A DNA stretch of 64,000 nucleotides from Chromobacterium subtsugae (GCF_001676875.1 NZ_JYKA01000006.1:62001-126000); one strand, 5' to 3'; positions 16,209-25,236 are shown, counted from the stretch's first letter. Translations and numbers: made by a program. Notes: generated from the letters alone by a model not told the origin.

Positions 16209-16550
16209 ATGAAAACGCAATTGAAGAAGGGCACGCTGGACATGTGCGTGCTGGCGGTGCTGTCGCAGGCGGACAGCTACGCCTACGAACTGGTCAGCAA
16301 GCTGTCGCAGGGAATGGAGATCAGCGAAGGCACCATTTACCCGCTGATGCGCAGGCTGCAGAACGAGTCCTGGGTCAGCACCTACCTGGTGGAGTCGTCG
16401 TCGGGCCCGTCGCGCAAGTATTACAAGCTGACGGATATCGGGCGGCGGGAGTTGGCGGTGATGCGCCAGGAATGGCAGGAGTTTGTGACGGAAGTGGAAA
16501 ACGTGCTGCGGGACGAACCGGCGGCCTCGACTGAAGGGACATCGCAATGA
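16209..16550 (+). CDS. PadR family transcriptional regulator
   Basis: 113-residue winged-helix protein. The DNA-binding domain fills residues 1-85: MKKG-like start (KTQLKKGTLDMCVLAVLS), YAYELVSKLS, EGTIYPLMRRLQNESWV as recognition helix, then RKYYKLTDIGRREL as the wing. A short C-terminal helix (EWQEFVTEVENVL) supplies the dimer contact. AGGAAGG lies six bases upstream. It overlaps the next gene by 4 bp (ATGA) and heads a four-gene unit with HAAS and DUF4097-like proteins, the same trio seen in many Firmicutes. The inducing signal is unknown. Confidence 0.93.
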   Translation: MKTQLKKGTLDMCVLAVLSQADSYAYELVSKLSQGMEISEGTIYPLMRRLQNESWVSTYLVESSSGPSRKYYKLTDIGRRELAVMRQEWQEFVTEVENVLRDEPAASTEGTSQ

Positions 16551-17644
16551 CTCGCAAGGACTTTTTACAGCAGCTGGAGAGGGCGCTGTCCGGGCAGAGG
16601 CCGGAAATGGTGCGCGAAATCCTCTCCGATTACGAAGAGTATTTCAACGACGCGCTGGCCGACGGCCGCGACGAGGCCGACGTGGTGGCGGCGCTGGGCA
16701 GCCCGCAGAAGCTGGCGCGCGAACTGAAGGCGCAGAACCACTACCGGCAATGGGAGCAGCACCGCTCCTTCGGCAATCTGTCGCGGGTGGTGGCGTCGAT
16801 CGCCGGGCTGGGCGTGCTGAATTTCTTCCTCGCCATCCCCTTCATGGTCTACCTGATGTTCCTGACCATCGGCTACGTGGTGTCGGTCAGCTTCCTGGTG
16901 GCCGGCCTGGCGGTGGTGCTGGGCTGGGGCAGCCATAGCTTGTTCGGCTGGCCGGAGTTCAGCGTCGACAGCCTGGATATCGGCCATCGCGGCGCGCCGG
17001 GCTTGGTGGACGTCAAGGCGGACGACGGCTCGGCCTCGGGCGAGTTCCGCATCGAGCATGGCCGCCTGGTGCTGGAGCCGGACTCCGGCAGCACGATCCG
17101 GCTGACTACCCGCCAGGGCGATCCCATCGTAGTGAGCCGCAACGGCGACAGCCTGAAGGTGGACGCCAGCCAGCCGGCGCGCCTGCTGCTGCAGCAGACG
17201 GACGACGACGAAGTCAGCATCAACAGCCATGCGGTGGCGGCGCTGGCCTACAGCGGCAGCGGCGGCGACCAGGCCGCGTTCCGGGTCGACGACAACGGCC
17301 GGCTGACCAGTCTGCAGGCGTCGGCCGGCGGCCAGGAGGTGAAGATCGAGGCCAGCGGCCCGCATGGATTGACGGTGCTGAAAGACGGCAACAGCGTGCT
17401 GGAGATCAGCGAGAAGAAGATCACGGTGAAGGACGGCATCAGCTTTGTCCATCTGGACGCGCTGCCGGGGATGTCGGTGGGGATGAGCGCGGCCATCGTC
17501 GGACTGGGCCTGCTGCTGGCCGGCGCGCTGGGACTGGTGTTCTGCGTGTGGCTGACCCGGCTGACTTGGCGCGTGCTGGTGTCCTATGTGAAGTATCAAA
17601 TCGAGTTGGTTTCCGGCAAGGACCGCGAAAACGCCGCGGCTTGA
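16547..17644 (+). CDS. HAAS-domain (DUF1700-type) membrane protein with extracytoplasmic beta domain
   Basis: 365 residues. Residues 1-65 are a helical HAAS/DUF1700 module: RPEMVREILSDYEEYFNDAL, then DEADVVAALGSPQKLAREL, typical of this cytoplasmic signalling domain. Two membrane segments follow (about 80-101 and 104-126), then a long beta-rich region (about 135-305) resembling DUF4097 repeats, and a last membrane segment (about 313-338) with a short basic tail. HAAS proteins are encoded beside PadR regulators and are thought to transmit envelope signals to them. It overlaps padR by ATGA. Confidence 0.85.
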   Translation: MTRKDFLQQLERALSGQRPEMVREILSDYEEYFNDALADGRDEADVVAALGSPQKLARELKAQNHYRQWEQHRSFGNLSRVVASIAGLGVLNFFLAIPFMVYLMFLTIGYVVSVSFLVAGLAVVLGWGSHSLFGWPEFSVDSLDIGHRGAPGLVDVKADDGSASGEFRIEHGRLVLEPDSGSTIRLTTRQGDPIVVSRNGDSLKVDASQPARLLLQQTDDDEVSINSHAVAALAYSGSGGDQAAFRVDDNGRLTSLQASAGGQEVKIEASGPHGLTVLKDGNSVLEISEKKITVKDGISFVHLDALPGMSVGMSAAIVGLGLLLAGALGLVFCVWLTRLTWRVLVSYVKYQIELVSGKDRENAAA

Positions 17645-17678
17645 ACCAGAGCTTCGCCATCCATTGGGAGTGTTGATC

Positions 17679-17972
17679 ATGAAAAACGATGCCTGCCTGC
17701 AGCAATTGCAACTGACCCTGGTCGGGTTGCCGGAAGCCGAGCTGCGCAAGATTCTCAACGACTACCGTTGCTACATCCGCGACGCGGTATCCGACCGCGG
17801 CAGCGAAAACCGCCTGCTGGCGATCCTGACCGAAACCCGGCAGCTGGCCGCCGCCGCCTTCGCCCGCCGCCGCATCCTGCGCCACAGCCGCGGCCAGCTG
17901 GCGATCCACGCGCTGGCCGCCGCCGCCGCGGTGGCGGTCAATGTCGCCAGCTACTGGCTGTACCTGCACTGA
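17679..17972 (+). CDS. Short HAAS-like protein with one membrane helix
   Basis: 97 residues. The N-terminal half, LPEAELRKILNDYRCYIRDAV, repeats the HAAS pattern of the preceding protein (PEMVREILSDYEEYFNDAL), then a basic linker (FARRRILRHSRGQ) and a C-terminal hydrophobic helix (about 76-95). It is thus a stripped-down paralogue without the beta domain. GGGAG lies seven bases before the ATG. It sits 34 bp after the large HAAS gene and 21 bp before the exported protein. Function unknown; possibly a modulator or partner of the larger HAAS protein. Confidence 0.75.
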   Translation: MKNDACLQQLQLTLVGLPEAELRKILNDYRCYIRDAVSDRGSENRLLAILTETRQLAAAAFARRRILRHSRGQLAIHALAAAAAVAVNVASYWLYLH

Positions 17973-17993
17973 ACCATGACGAGGAGACGCATG

Positions 17994-18755
17994 ATGGATA
18001 TCGCCAAGACCGCCGCCTGCCTGCTGCTGATCGGCAGCGGCGCGGCCCGGGCCGAGGAGGCCGGCAACATCGACCGGCTGATTTTCCGCGGCGACGCCGC
18101 CCGGCTGGAGCTGACCGCCGACGCCGCCAAACCGTATAAATTGAGCCTGGAGAAGCGCAATTGGTCCGACGCCGACTGCAAGGTGGCGGCCACCCGCCAG
18201 GGCGGCGACCTGACCTTCCGGATCGACCTGGGCGCGGTGGCGGCGGAGCGCTGCCGGCTGGTGATACGCGGCAACGTCAAGCCGGGCAAGAAGCTGGATG
18301 TCGACTTGAAGGCGGTGGACGGCGACGTGTCCGGCCGCTTCGACCAGGTGCAGATGCGGGGCCAGGCGCTGCATGTCGATTTGAACGGCGAATACGGCGC
18401 GGTGAGGTTGTCCGGCGAGGCGGTCAAGAGCGACGTCAAGGGCCAGGTCGGCGAACTGCGGCTGAAGGGCAACGCGGTGAATCTGGACTTCGACGGCGCC
18501 AGCCGCGCGGTGGCGCTGGATGGCCAGGCGATCAAGGCGGACATCGCGCTGCAGGGCGCGCAGCCGGCAGCCAGCGTGGATGTCAACGGCCAGATGGTGA
18601 AGCTGGAATTCACCGGCAGCAAGGCCGCCAAGCTGGACTACCAGGTCAGCGGGCAGGCCAGCAAGGTCAGCGGCGACTGGGCCAATACTCCCGGCGCGCC
18701 GCTGAAGCTGCGGGTCAAGGGCCAGGCGGTGAAGGTGTCGCTGGAACAGAATTGA
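17994..18755 (+). CDS. Exported DUF4097-like beta-repeat protein
   Basis: About 253 residues with a signal peptide (IAKTAACLLLIGSGAARA) and a mature part made of short alternating strands, e.g. KSDVKGQVGELRLKG and VNLDFDGASRAVALDG, repeated roughly every 20 residues. This looks like the single-stranded beta-helix of DUF4097/GIN-type adhesins. Expected in the periplasm. GAGGAG upstream gives best spacing to the second ATG; the one at 17991 is possible. It is the last gene of the PadR unit and is followed by a terminator 25 bp on. Role inferred only from context: an envelope component sensed or managed by the HAAS proteins. Confidence 0.75.
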   Translation: MDIAKTAACLLLIGSGAARAEEAGNIDRLIFRGDAARLELTADAAKPYKLSLEKRNWSDADCKVAATRQGGDLTFRIDLGAVAAERCRLVIRGNVKPGKKLDVDLKAVDGDVSGRFDQVQMRGQALHVDLNGEYGAVRLSGEAVKSDVKGQVGELRLKGNAVNLDFDGASRAVALDGQAIKADIALQGAQPAASVDVNGQMVKLEFTGSKAAKLDYQVSGQASKVSGDWANTPGAPLKLRVKGQAVKVSLEQN

Positions 18756-18780
18756 GCAACGGTATGACTCCGTGTCCCTT

Positions 18781-18805
18781 GCCCGGCCTTGCGCCGGGCT
18801 TTTTT
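18781..18805 (+). terminator. Terminator of PadR-HAAS unit
   Basis: GCCCGGC/GCCGGGC stem with a five-base loop and six T. Confidence 0.88.
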
Positions 18806-18813
18806 GCGCGCGC

Positions 18814-18835
18814 AAAAAAGGAGCCCGGAGGCTCC
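18814..18835 (-). terminator. Terminator of apt
   Basis: On the minus strand a GGAGCC/GGCTCC stem with a four-base loop is followed by six T, 18 bp past the apt stop. Confidence 0.85.
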
Positions 18836-18853
18836 TGGTTCGCGTGCGCGGGC

Positions 18854-19411
18854 TCAGTGGCCCTTGTAGCTGCAGACGGTGAACAGGTCCAGGCCGCCGT
18901 CGCGCACCAGCTGGCCGCCGCCCAGTTCCGGCAATTCGATGATGGCCGCGGCTTCCAGCACGTCGGCGCCCATGCGCTTGAGCAGCTTGTAGCCGGCCAG
19001 CATGGTGCCGCCGGTGGCCACCAGGTCATCGATCAGGACCACGCGGTCGCCGGGCTTGCAGGCGTCGGTGTGGATTTCCACCGCGGCGTTGCCGTATTCC
19101 AGTTCGTATTCCTCTTCCACCGTGGTGAACGGCAGCTTGCCCTTCTTGCGGATCGGCACGAAGCCGACGTTCAGCTCGTAGGCCAGCACCGAGCCGATGA
19201 TGAAGCCGCGCGCGTCCAGGCCGGCCACCAGGTCCACCTTCTCGGTCATGTAGCGATGGACGTAGATGTCGATCAGCATGCGGAAGGTTTTCGGGTTTTG
19301 CAGCAGCGGGGTGATGTCGCGGAACATCACGCCTTGTTGCGGCCAGTTGGGCACGGTGCGGATCCAGCCCTTCAGGTAGCTGGAGTAGTCGAGATTGCTG
19401 AGGTTTTCCAT
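18854..19411 (-). CDS. apt: Adenine phosphoribosyltransferase
   Basis: Salvages adenine to AMP with PRPP; cytoplasmic, 185 residues. The PRPP-binding motif [14 protein letters not shown] (about 122-135) and the N-terminal [17 protein letters not shown] are APRT signatures; [17 protein letters not shown] forms the active-site floor. The ATG at 19411 fits family N-termini, but no clear ribosome site is visible; a TTG eight codons upstream is an alternative. It is just upstream-adjacent in sequence to the purine permease, though each has its own terminator. Together they form a purine uptake and salvage pair. Confidence 0.95.
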   Translation of the reverse strand: MENLSNLDYSSYLKGWIRTVPNWPQQGVMFRDITPLLQNPKTFRMLIDIYVHRYMTEKVDLVAGLDARGFIIGSVLAYELNVGFVPIRKKGKLPFTTVEEEYELEYGNAAVEIHTDACKPGDRVVLIDDLVATGGTMLAGYKLLKRMGADVLEAAAIIELPELGGGQLVRDGGLDLFTVCSYKGH

Positions 19412-19470
19412 GGCGCTATTGTACTTCGAAATCAAGAGACTGCGTGGTTTGCCGACGGGCGGCGCTCAGC

Positions 19471-19499
19471 AAAAAGGCCTGCCGCAAAGGCGGCAGGCC
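19471..19499 (-). terminator. Terminator of purine permease
   Basis: GGCCTGCCGC/GCGGCAGGCC-type stem with a short loop; the minus-strand tail is TTTTT. Confidence 0.88.
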
Positions 19500-19525
19500 A
19501 GATTTGCAAGCCGATTATTGTGCTT

Positions 19526-20824
19526 TTAGGCGAAGAAAGCCAGCTTGAACACCCACAGCGCGGCGATCACCAGCACCGCCGGCTTCAGGTCGGCGAAGCG
19601 GCCGGCCAGGATCTTGATCACCGCGTAGCTGATGAAGCCGAAGGCGATGCCGTCGGCGATGGAGAAGGTGAACGGCATCGCCAGCGCGGTCATCACCGCC
19701 GGCGCGGATTCGGTCAGGTCGTTCCATTCGATTTCGGCGAGGCCGCGCGCCATCAGCACGGCGACGTAGCACAGCGCCGGCGCGGTGGCGTAGGCGGGCA
19801 CGGTGGCGGCCAGCGGCGACAGCCACAGCGCGGCCAGGAACAGCAGCGCCACCACCATGGCGGTGAGGCCGGTGCGGCCGCCCACCGCGGTGCCGGCGGC
19901 GGATTCGATGTAGGCGGTGGTGGACGAGGTGCCCATCACGGCGCCGGCGGTGATGGCGATGGAGTCGGCCATCAGCGCGCGCTTCAGGCGCGGCAGCTTG
20001 CCGTCCTTGTCCAAAAGGCCGGCGCGGTGCGACACGCCGACCAGGGTGCCGGTGGTGTCGAACAGGTCGACGAAGAAGAACACGAAGATCACGCCGATCA
20101 GGCCGGCGTTGAGCGCGCCCTTGATGTCCATCGCCATGAAGGTGGGCGCCATGCTGGGCACCGGGGCGACGATGCCCTTGAACGGCGACAGGCCGAGCGC
20201 GATCGACAGCACGGTCACCACCAGGATGCCGATGATGATGGAGCCCGGCACCTTGCGGTATTCCAGCGCCACGATCAGGAAGAAGCCCAGGATGGCCAGC
20301 AGCGTGGTCGGGCTGTGGATGTTGCCCAGCGTCAGATAGGTGGCCGGATGGGCGGCGATCACGCCGGCGTTCTTCAGCGCGATGATGGCGAGGAACATGC
20401 CGACGCCGGCCGAGATGGCGAACTTCAGCGATTGCGGGATGGCGTTGACGATGGCCTCGCGCACCTTGAACAGGCTGACCGCCAGGAAGACCAGGCCGGA
20501 GATGAACACCGCGCCCAGCGCGGTTTCCCACGACAGGCCCATGCCCTTGACCACGCTGAAGGTGAAGTAGGCGTTCAGGCCCATGCCCGGCGCCAGCGCG
20601 ATCGGGTAGTTGGCCACCAGGCCCATGATGGCGGTGCCGAGCGCGGCGGCGAGGCAGGTGGCGACGAATACCGCGTTGAGGTCCATGCCGGTGCTCGACA
20701 GGATCAGCGGGTTGACCAGGATGATGTAGGCCATGGTCAGGAAGGTGGTGAAGCCAGCGATGACTTCGGTCTTCACCGTGGTGCCGTGTTCCTTGAGCTT
20801 GAACAAGCTTTCCAGCAGTTGCAT
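19526..20824 (-). CDS. NCS2 family purine permease (AzgA/GhxP-like)
   Basis: 432-residue transporter with about twelve to fourteen membrane segments, probably proton-coupled uptake of adenine, guanine or hypoxanthine. The TEVIAGFTTFLTMAYIILVNP start, LAPGMGLNAYF, FFFVDLFDTTGTLVGV and GTSSTTAYIESAAGTAVGGRTG are the conserved AzgA-branch motifs, which distinguish it from UraA/xanthine carriers. Neighbouring apt supports an adenine/hypoxanthine substrate by inference. The 160-bp region before gmk contains its promoter; I see no purine-riboswitch fold. Confidence 0.92.
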   Translation of the reverse strand: MQLLESLFKLKEHGTTVKTEVIAGFTTFLTMAYIILVNPLILSSTGMDLNAVFVATCLAAALGTAIMGLVANYPIALAPGMGLNAYFTFSVVKGMGLSWETALGAVFISGLVFLAVSLFKVREAIVNAIPQSLKFAISAGVGMFLAIIALKNAGVIAAHPATYLTLGNIHSPTTLLAILGFFLIVALEYRKVPGSIIIGILVVTVLSIALGLSPFKGIVAPVPSMAPTFMAMDIKGALNAGLIGVIFVFFFVDLFDTTGTLVGVSHRAGLLDKDGKLPRLKRALMADSIAITAGAVMGTSSTTAYIESAAGTAVGGRTGLTAMVVALLFLAALWLSPLAATVPAYATAPALCYVAVLMARGLAEIEWNDLTESAPAVMTALAMPFTFSIADGIAFGFISYAVIKILAGRFADLKPAVLVIAALWVFKLAFFA

Positions 20825-20925
20825 GAAGCGGTACTCCGGGCGAGTTACAGGGGTATGAAAACGGCGGCATTATCGGCCAGCAAGCGTTCAAACGCCTAAA
20901 TCTTGACGTGAAAATATGTCTTTGC

Positions 20926-20955
20926 TTAACAATTGCCGGGCCGCTGTGCTATCCT
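20926..20955 (+). promoter_or_regulatory. gmk promoter
   Basis: TTAACA (20926-20931) and TATCCT (20950-20955) with an 18-bp spacer, 33 bp before the start codon. Confidence 0.5.
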
Positions 20956-20987
20956 GAAAAATTACTCTCCGGCAAACGTTTGTATTT

Positions 20988-21620
20988 ATGAGCCAGCTTA
21001 TCGGGAACATTTACATCGTGGTCGCGCCGTCCGGCGCCGGCAAGACTTCGCTGGTGGCCGCCTTGCTGCAGGCCGAGCCCAGCGTCGAGCTGTCGGTGTC
21101 CTACAGCACCCGCGCGGCGCGCAAGGGCGAGATCGACGGCAAGCATTACCACTTCGTCGAGCGCTCGGTGTTCGACGCCATGGTGGAGCGCGGCGATTTC
21201 CTCGAGCACGCCGAGGTGTACGGCAACTGCTACGGCACCAGCGCGCCGTGGATCCGCGGCCGCCTGGAGGCCGGCCAGGACATCCTGCTGGAAATCGACT
21301 GGCAGGGCGCCGAACAGGTGCGCGCGGTGTTTCCCGACGCCATCGGCATCTTCATCGCGCCGCCCTCGATCGAGGAGCTGGAGCGCCGCCTGCGCGGCCG
21401 CGACACCGACGCCGAGGAAGTGATCCTGCGCCGGCTGGCCTCTGCCCGCGCCGAGATCGACAAGATCGCCGAGTACGACTACATCGTGGTCAACGACGAC
21501 TTCGAGCGCGCCCGCCAGGACCTGATCAGCATCGTCCGCGCGCAGCGCCTGAAGAGCGGGCCGCAGTGCCGTCGCCTGGCCGAGATGTTCCGCCGCATGG
21601 GCACCGCCGGCGCGCAGTAA
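20988..21620 (+). CDS. gmk: Guanylate kinase
   Basis: Phosphorylates GMP to GDP; essential cytoplasmic enzyme of 210 residues. The P-loop APSGAGKTS is at 13-21. The GMP-binding segment SVSYSTRAARKGEIDGKHYHFV and the EIDWQGAEQVR strand follow in the expected order, and the lid arginines appear in LERRLRGRDTD. It heads the gmk-rpoZ-spoT run, the canonical arrangement linking GTP supply and (p)ppGpp metabolism. Confidence 0.97.
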   Translation: MSQLIGNIYIVVAPSGAGKTSLVAALLQAEPSVELSVSYSTRAARKGEIDGKHYHFVERSVFDAMVERGDFLEHAEVYGNCYGTSAPWIRGRLEAGQDILLEIDWQGAEQVRAVFPDAIGIFIAPPSIEELERRLRGRDTDAEEVILRRLASARAEIDKIAEYDYIVVNDDFERARQDLISIVRAQRLKSGPQCRRLAEMFRRMGTAGAQ

Positions 21621-21702
21621 AAATAGTCCGCCGACGCTGTATTGCAAAGGCGAAAATTCGATATAGTGAACCCTGCAACCTTTAATCCATCCGAGAGAAA
21701 CC

Positions 21703-21909
21703 ATGGCCCGCATTACTGTTGACGACTGCCTGGACCGCATCCAGAACCGCTTTGACCTGACTCTGGCCGCCGCCTACCGCGCGCGCCAGGTGGCTTCCGG
21801 CGCCAGCGCCTTTGTCGAGCCGGGCCGCCACAAGCCGACCGTGGTCGCCCTGCGCGAGATCGCCGCCGGCCACGTCGGCAAGGAAATCCTCAACCGCGGC
21901 AAGGCCTGA
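21703..21909 (+). CDS. rpoZ: RNA polymerase omega subunit
   Basis: 68-residue omega subunit: [20 protein letters not shown], then the helix [12 protein letters not shown] and the conserved [16 protein letters not shown]. It aids assembly of beta-prime and forms part of a ppGpp site. Between gmk and spoT, 18 bp before spoT. A TTGCAA...TATAGT promoter-like pair is just upstream (21642-21667), but the spacer is only 14 bp. Confidence 0.95.
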   Translation: MARITVDDCLDRIQNRFDLTLAAAYRARQVASGASAFVEPGRHKPTVVALREIAAGHVGKEILNRGKA

Positions 21910-21927
21910 TAGCTGACGGAGCGGACG

Positions 21928-24084
21928 ATGGGCACCGGCATAGAGACAGGCATTGATTACAACGCCCTGATCGATTCCGACGCGGCGGCATTCTTCGAGA
22001 ATGCCGGGCGTTACCTCAAGCCGGAAGACATCGAGCTGCTCAAGCTGGCCTTCGCGGTCAGCCGCGAGGCGCACGAAGGCCAGACCCGCAAGAGCGGCGA
22101 GCCCTACATCACCCATCCGCTGGCGGTGGCCACGATGCTGGCCGAGTGGCGGCTGGACGTGCAGGGCCTGGCGGCCGCCTTGCTGCATGACGTGCTGGAG
22201 GACACCGGCGTCACCAAGCCGACGTTGATCGAGAAATTCGGCAAGATCGTCGCCGATCTGGTCGACGGCCTCTCCAAGCTGGAGCGGCTGGAATACCAGA
22301 CCAAGGAAGCCGCGCAGGCGGAAAGCTTCCGCAAGATGGTGCTGGCGATGGCGCGCGATATCCGCGTGATCATCGTCAAGCTGGCCGACCGGCTGCACAA
22401 TATGCGCACGCTGGACTCGATGCGCGAGGACAAGCGCCGCCGCATCGCGCTGGAAACGCTGGAAATCTACGCGCCGATCGCCAACCGCATCGGCCTGAAC
22501 AAGGTCTACCGCGAACTGCAGGACCTGGCGTTCAAACATCTGCACCCGCACCGCTACGGCGTATTGTCGAAGGCGGTGCGCGCCGCGCGCGGCAACCGCC
22601 GCGAAGTGGTGAACAAGATCCTGCAGGCGGTCAGCCAGCGGCTGGTGCAAAGCAATATCGAAGCCACCATCAAGGGCCGCGAGAAGAACCTCTACAGCAT
22701 CTACAAGAAAATGCAGGAGAAGCACCTGTCCTTCTCCGAGGTGCTGGACATCTACGGCTTCCGCGTGGTGGTCAACGACATCCCGGCCTGCTACCTGGCG
22801 CTGGGCGCCTTGCACAGCCTGTACAAGCCGATTCCCGGCAAGTTCAAGGATTACATCGCCATCCCCAAGGGCAATGGCTACCAGAGCCTGCACACCACGC
22901 TGTTCGGCCCCTACGGCACGCCGGTGGAGATGCAGATCCGCACCCGCGAGATGCACAGCGTGGCCGAGGCCGGCGTCGCCTCGCACTGGATGTACAAGAG
23001 CGGCGGCGGCGTCAACACCGCGCAGCAGCGCACCCACCAGTGGCTGCAGAAGCTGCTGGACATGCAGGAGGAGAGCGACGACGCCGTCGAATTCCTCGAG
23101 CACATCAAGATCGACCTGTTCCCGGACGAGGTCTATGTGTTCACCCCCAAGGGCAAGATCATGGTGATGCCGCAAGGCGCCACCCCGGTGGATTTCGCCT
23201 ACGCGGTGCACACCGATGTCGGCCACCGCTGCATCGCGGCGCGCGTCAACCACGCGCTGGTGCCGCTGCGCACCGTGCTGCGCAACGGCGACACCGTCGA
23301 GATCATCACCTCCACCCAGGCCAAGCCCAATCCGTCGTGGCTGGCCTTCGTGCAAAGCGGCCGCGCCCGCTCCGGCATCCGCAACTACCTGAAGAGCCTG
23401 CAGCGCGAAGAGGCGGTGGCGCTGGGCGAGAAGCTGCTGCGCCAGGCGGTGGGCGCGCTGGCCACCACGCCGCTGGCGGTCAGCGACGACCTGCGGGTCG
23501 AGTATTTCGCCGCCTACGGCGAGAAAATGAGCAGTTTCGACGACGTGCTGGCCGAGATCGGCACCGGCAAGCTGCTGCCCATCGTGGTGGCGCGCCGGAT
23601 GCTGGAGCTGGCCGGCGAGCGCCTGGGCGAGGGCGTGCGCGTCGGCCCGATCACCATCCGCGGCAACGAGGCCGGCATGGTGCAGCTGTCGCCGTGCTGC
23701 AACCCGCTGCCGGGCGACGAGATACTGGGCGTCATCACCAAGGGCCAGGGCCTGGTGATACACCGCGTCGATTGCCCGAACGCCCGCCGCGCCGACCACG
23801 ACAAATTGCTGGAAGTGAACTGGGAGGCGCAGCGCGACCGGATGTTCGGCGTCACTGTCGGCGTGCTGTCGCGCAACGAGCGCGGCGCGCTGGCCGACAT
23901 CGCCACCGCCATCTCGCAGGCGTCGGCCAATATCGAAAGCGCCGACACCCAGGACAGCAGCCGCGACGGCGACGGCCTGTTCAACATCCACTTCCGCCTG
24001 CAGGTGGAAGGCGTCGAGCACCTGGAGCGCGTGCTGAACGCCGTCCGCCAGCTGGCGGTGGTGCAACGCGTGGAGAGAAGATGA
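21928..24084 (+). CDS. spoT: Bifunctional (p)ppGpp synthetase/hydrolase
   Basis: 718 residues. An HD hydrolase domain comes first (HEGQTRKSGEPYITHPLAV; LLHDVLEDTG near 87), with the intact HDxxED motif. The synthetase domain is at about 235-340 (KNLYSIYKKM; DIYGFRVVV; YIAIPKGNGYQSLHT). TGS (VYVFTPKGKIMVMPQGATPVDFAY split across about 395-450) and a C-terminal ACT domain follow. Both catalytic domains keep key residues, so this is a Rel/SpoT-type bifunctional enzyme. ACGGAG precedes the ATG. It overlaps thiS by ATGA. Confidence 0.96.
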   Translation: MGTGIETGIDYNALIDSDAAAFFENAGRYLKPEDIELLKLAFAVSREAHEGQTRKSGEPYITHPLAVATMLAEWRLDVQGLAAALLHDVLEDTGVTKPTLIEKFGKIVADLVDGLSKLERLEYQTKEAAQAESFRKMVLAMARDIRVIIVKLADRLHNMRTLDSMREDKRRRIALETLEIYAPIANRIGLNKVYRELQDLAFKHLHPHRYGVLSKAVRAARGNRREVVNKILQAVSQRLVQSNIEATIKGREKNLYSIYKKMQEKHLSFSEVLDIYGFRVVVNDIPACYLALGALHSLYKPIPGKFKDYIAIPKGNGYQSLHTTLFGPYGTPVEMQIRTREMHSVAEAGVASHWMYKSGGGVNTAQQRTHQWLQKLLDMQEESDDAVEFLEHIKIDLFPDEVYVFTPKGKIMVMPQGATPVDFAYAVHTDVGHRCIAARVNHALVPLRTVLRNGDTVEIITSTQAKPNPSWLAFVQSGRARSGIRNYLKSLQREEAVALGEKLLRQAVGALATTPLAVSDDLRVEYFAAYGEKMSSFDDVLAEIGTGKLLPIVVARRMLELAGERLGEGVRVGPITIRGNEAGMVQLSPCCNPLPGDEILGVITKGQGLVIHRVDCPNARRADHDKLLEVNWEAQRDRMFGVTVGVLSRNERGALADIATAISQASANIESADTQDSSRDGDGLFNIHFRLQVEGVEHLERVLNAVRQLAVVQRVERR

Positions 24085-24290
24085 GTCAATTGAATTTGCG
24101 CATCAACGGCGAAGACCGCAGTTTCGCCGGCATCGCCACCTTCGCCGAGCTGGTCGACGCGCTGCAGCTGGGCGGCAAGCGCATCGCCATCGAGCGCAAC
24201 GGCGAGATCGTCCCGCGCAGCCAGCATGCGGCGGAGCTGCTGGCGGACGGGGATGTGCTGGAGATCGTGGTGGCGGTCGGCGGCGGCTGA
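24081..24290 (+). CDS. thiS: Sulfur carrier protein ThiS
   Basis: 69-residue ubiquitin-fold protein with the required C-terminal Gly-Gly (VVAVGGG) that is adenylated and thiocarboxylated to deliver sulfur to the thiazole ring of thiamin. [13 protein letters not shown] and [16 protein letters not shown] are typical ThiS strands. Its ATG overlaps the spoT stop, so it is translationally coupled to the stringent-response gene. thiG follows 49 bp later. Confidence 0.92.
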   Translation: MSQLNLRINGEDRSFAGIATFAELVDALQLGGKRIAIERNGEIVPRSQHAAELLADGDVLEIVVAVGGG

Positions 24291-24339
24291 GACCATCCGC
24301 CCGCGCCATGTCGACGTCAACGGAAGAAAAGGAACGCAG

Positions 24340-25134
24340 GTGGACGATAAACTGGTGATAGCCGGCAGGGAGTTCGGTTCTCGCTTGCTGGTGGGGACCG
24401 GCAAATACAAGGATTTCGAGCAGACCGCGGCGGCGCTGGACGCGTCCGGCACCGAGATCGTCACCGCGGCGATCCGCCGGGTGAACCTGGGGCAAAACGC
24501 TAACGAGCCGAATTTGTTGGACTTTTTGCCGAAAAGCCGGTATAACCTGCTACCCAACACGGCGGGCTGCTATTCCGCCGAGGATGCCATCCGCACCTTG
24601 CGGCTGGCGCGGGAATTGCTCGACGACCACCGTTTCGTCAAGCTGGAAGTGTTGGGCGATCCCAACAATCTGTACCCCAATGTGAAGGAAACCCTCAAGG
24701 CCGCCGAGGTGCTGGTGGCGGAGGGCTTCGATGTTCTGGTTTATACCTCGGACGATCCCATCATCGCGCGCGAGCTGGAGCAGATAGGCTGCTGCGCGAT
24801 CATGCCGCTGGCCAGCCTGATCGGCTCCGGCATGGGCATCCTGAATCCGTGGAACCTGCAACTGATTATCGAGCAGTCCAAGGTCCCCGTTATCGTGGAC
24901 GCAGGCGTCGGCACCGCTTCCGACGCGGCGATCGCGATGGAGCTGGGCTGCGACGGCGTGCTGATGAATACCGCGATTGCCGGCGCCCGCAATCCGGTGT
25001 TGATGGCGCGCGCAATGAAACTGGCCGTGGAAGCTGGCCGCGCCGCCTATCAGGCCGGCCGGATGCCGAAACGTTTTTATAGTGCAACGCCAAGTTCTCC
25101 TAGTGAGGGGGTGATTTCTTCCGTCAAGTCGTGA
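24340..25134 (+). CDS. thiG: Thiazole synthase
   Basis: 264-residue TIM-barrel enzyme that forms the thiazole phosphate moiety of thiamin from DXP, dehydroglycine and ThiS thiocarboxylate. The Schiff-base Lys region [28 protein letters not shown], and the phosphate-binding [18 protein letters not shown] are clear. The start is GTG at 24340, preceded by AAGGAAC at good spacing; the start V-D-D-K-L-V-I-A-G fits family N-termini. No thiO, thiE or thiazole kinase gene is in the window. Confidence 0.95.
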   Translation: MDDKLVIAGREFGSRLLVGTGKYKDFEQTAAALDASGTEIVTAAIRRVNLGQNANEPNLLDFLPKSRYNLLPNTAGCYSAEDAIRTLRLARELLDDHRFVKLEVLGDPNNLYPNVKETLKAAEVLVAEGFDVLVYTSDDPIIARELEQIGCCAIMPLASLIGSGMGILNPWNLQLIIEQSKVPVIVDAGVGTASDAAIAMELGCDGVLMNTAIAGARNPVLMARAMKLAVEAGRAAYQAGRMPKRFYSATPSSPSEGVISSVKS

Positions 25135-25208
25135 TGTTCATGGCCCAGGCTGGCCGCGCCCGAACGCGCAAAACACCACAAGATGACCTGACGTTGTCGT
25201 TTCAGACT

Positions 25209-25236
25209 TTTACAAATGCAGTAACATTGCTAAAAT
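25209..25236 (+). promoter_or_regulatory. rpsU operon promoter
   Basis: TTTACA (25209-25214) and TAAAAT (25231-25236) with a 16-bp spacer, 61 bp before rpsU. Confidence 0.55.

Noticed and set aside
20825-20987. Purine riboswitch before the purine permease
   Set aside because: I could not find the conserved junction and loop pairs in the upstream region; only ordinary promoter-like sequence.
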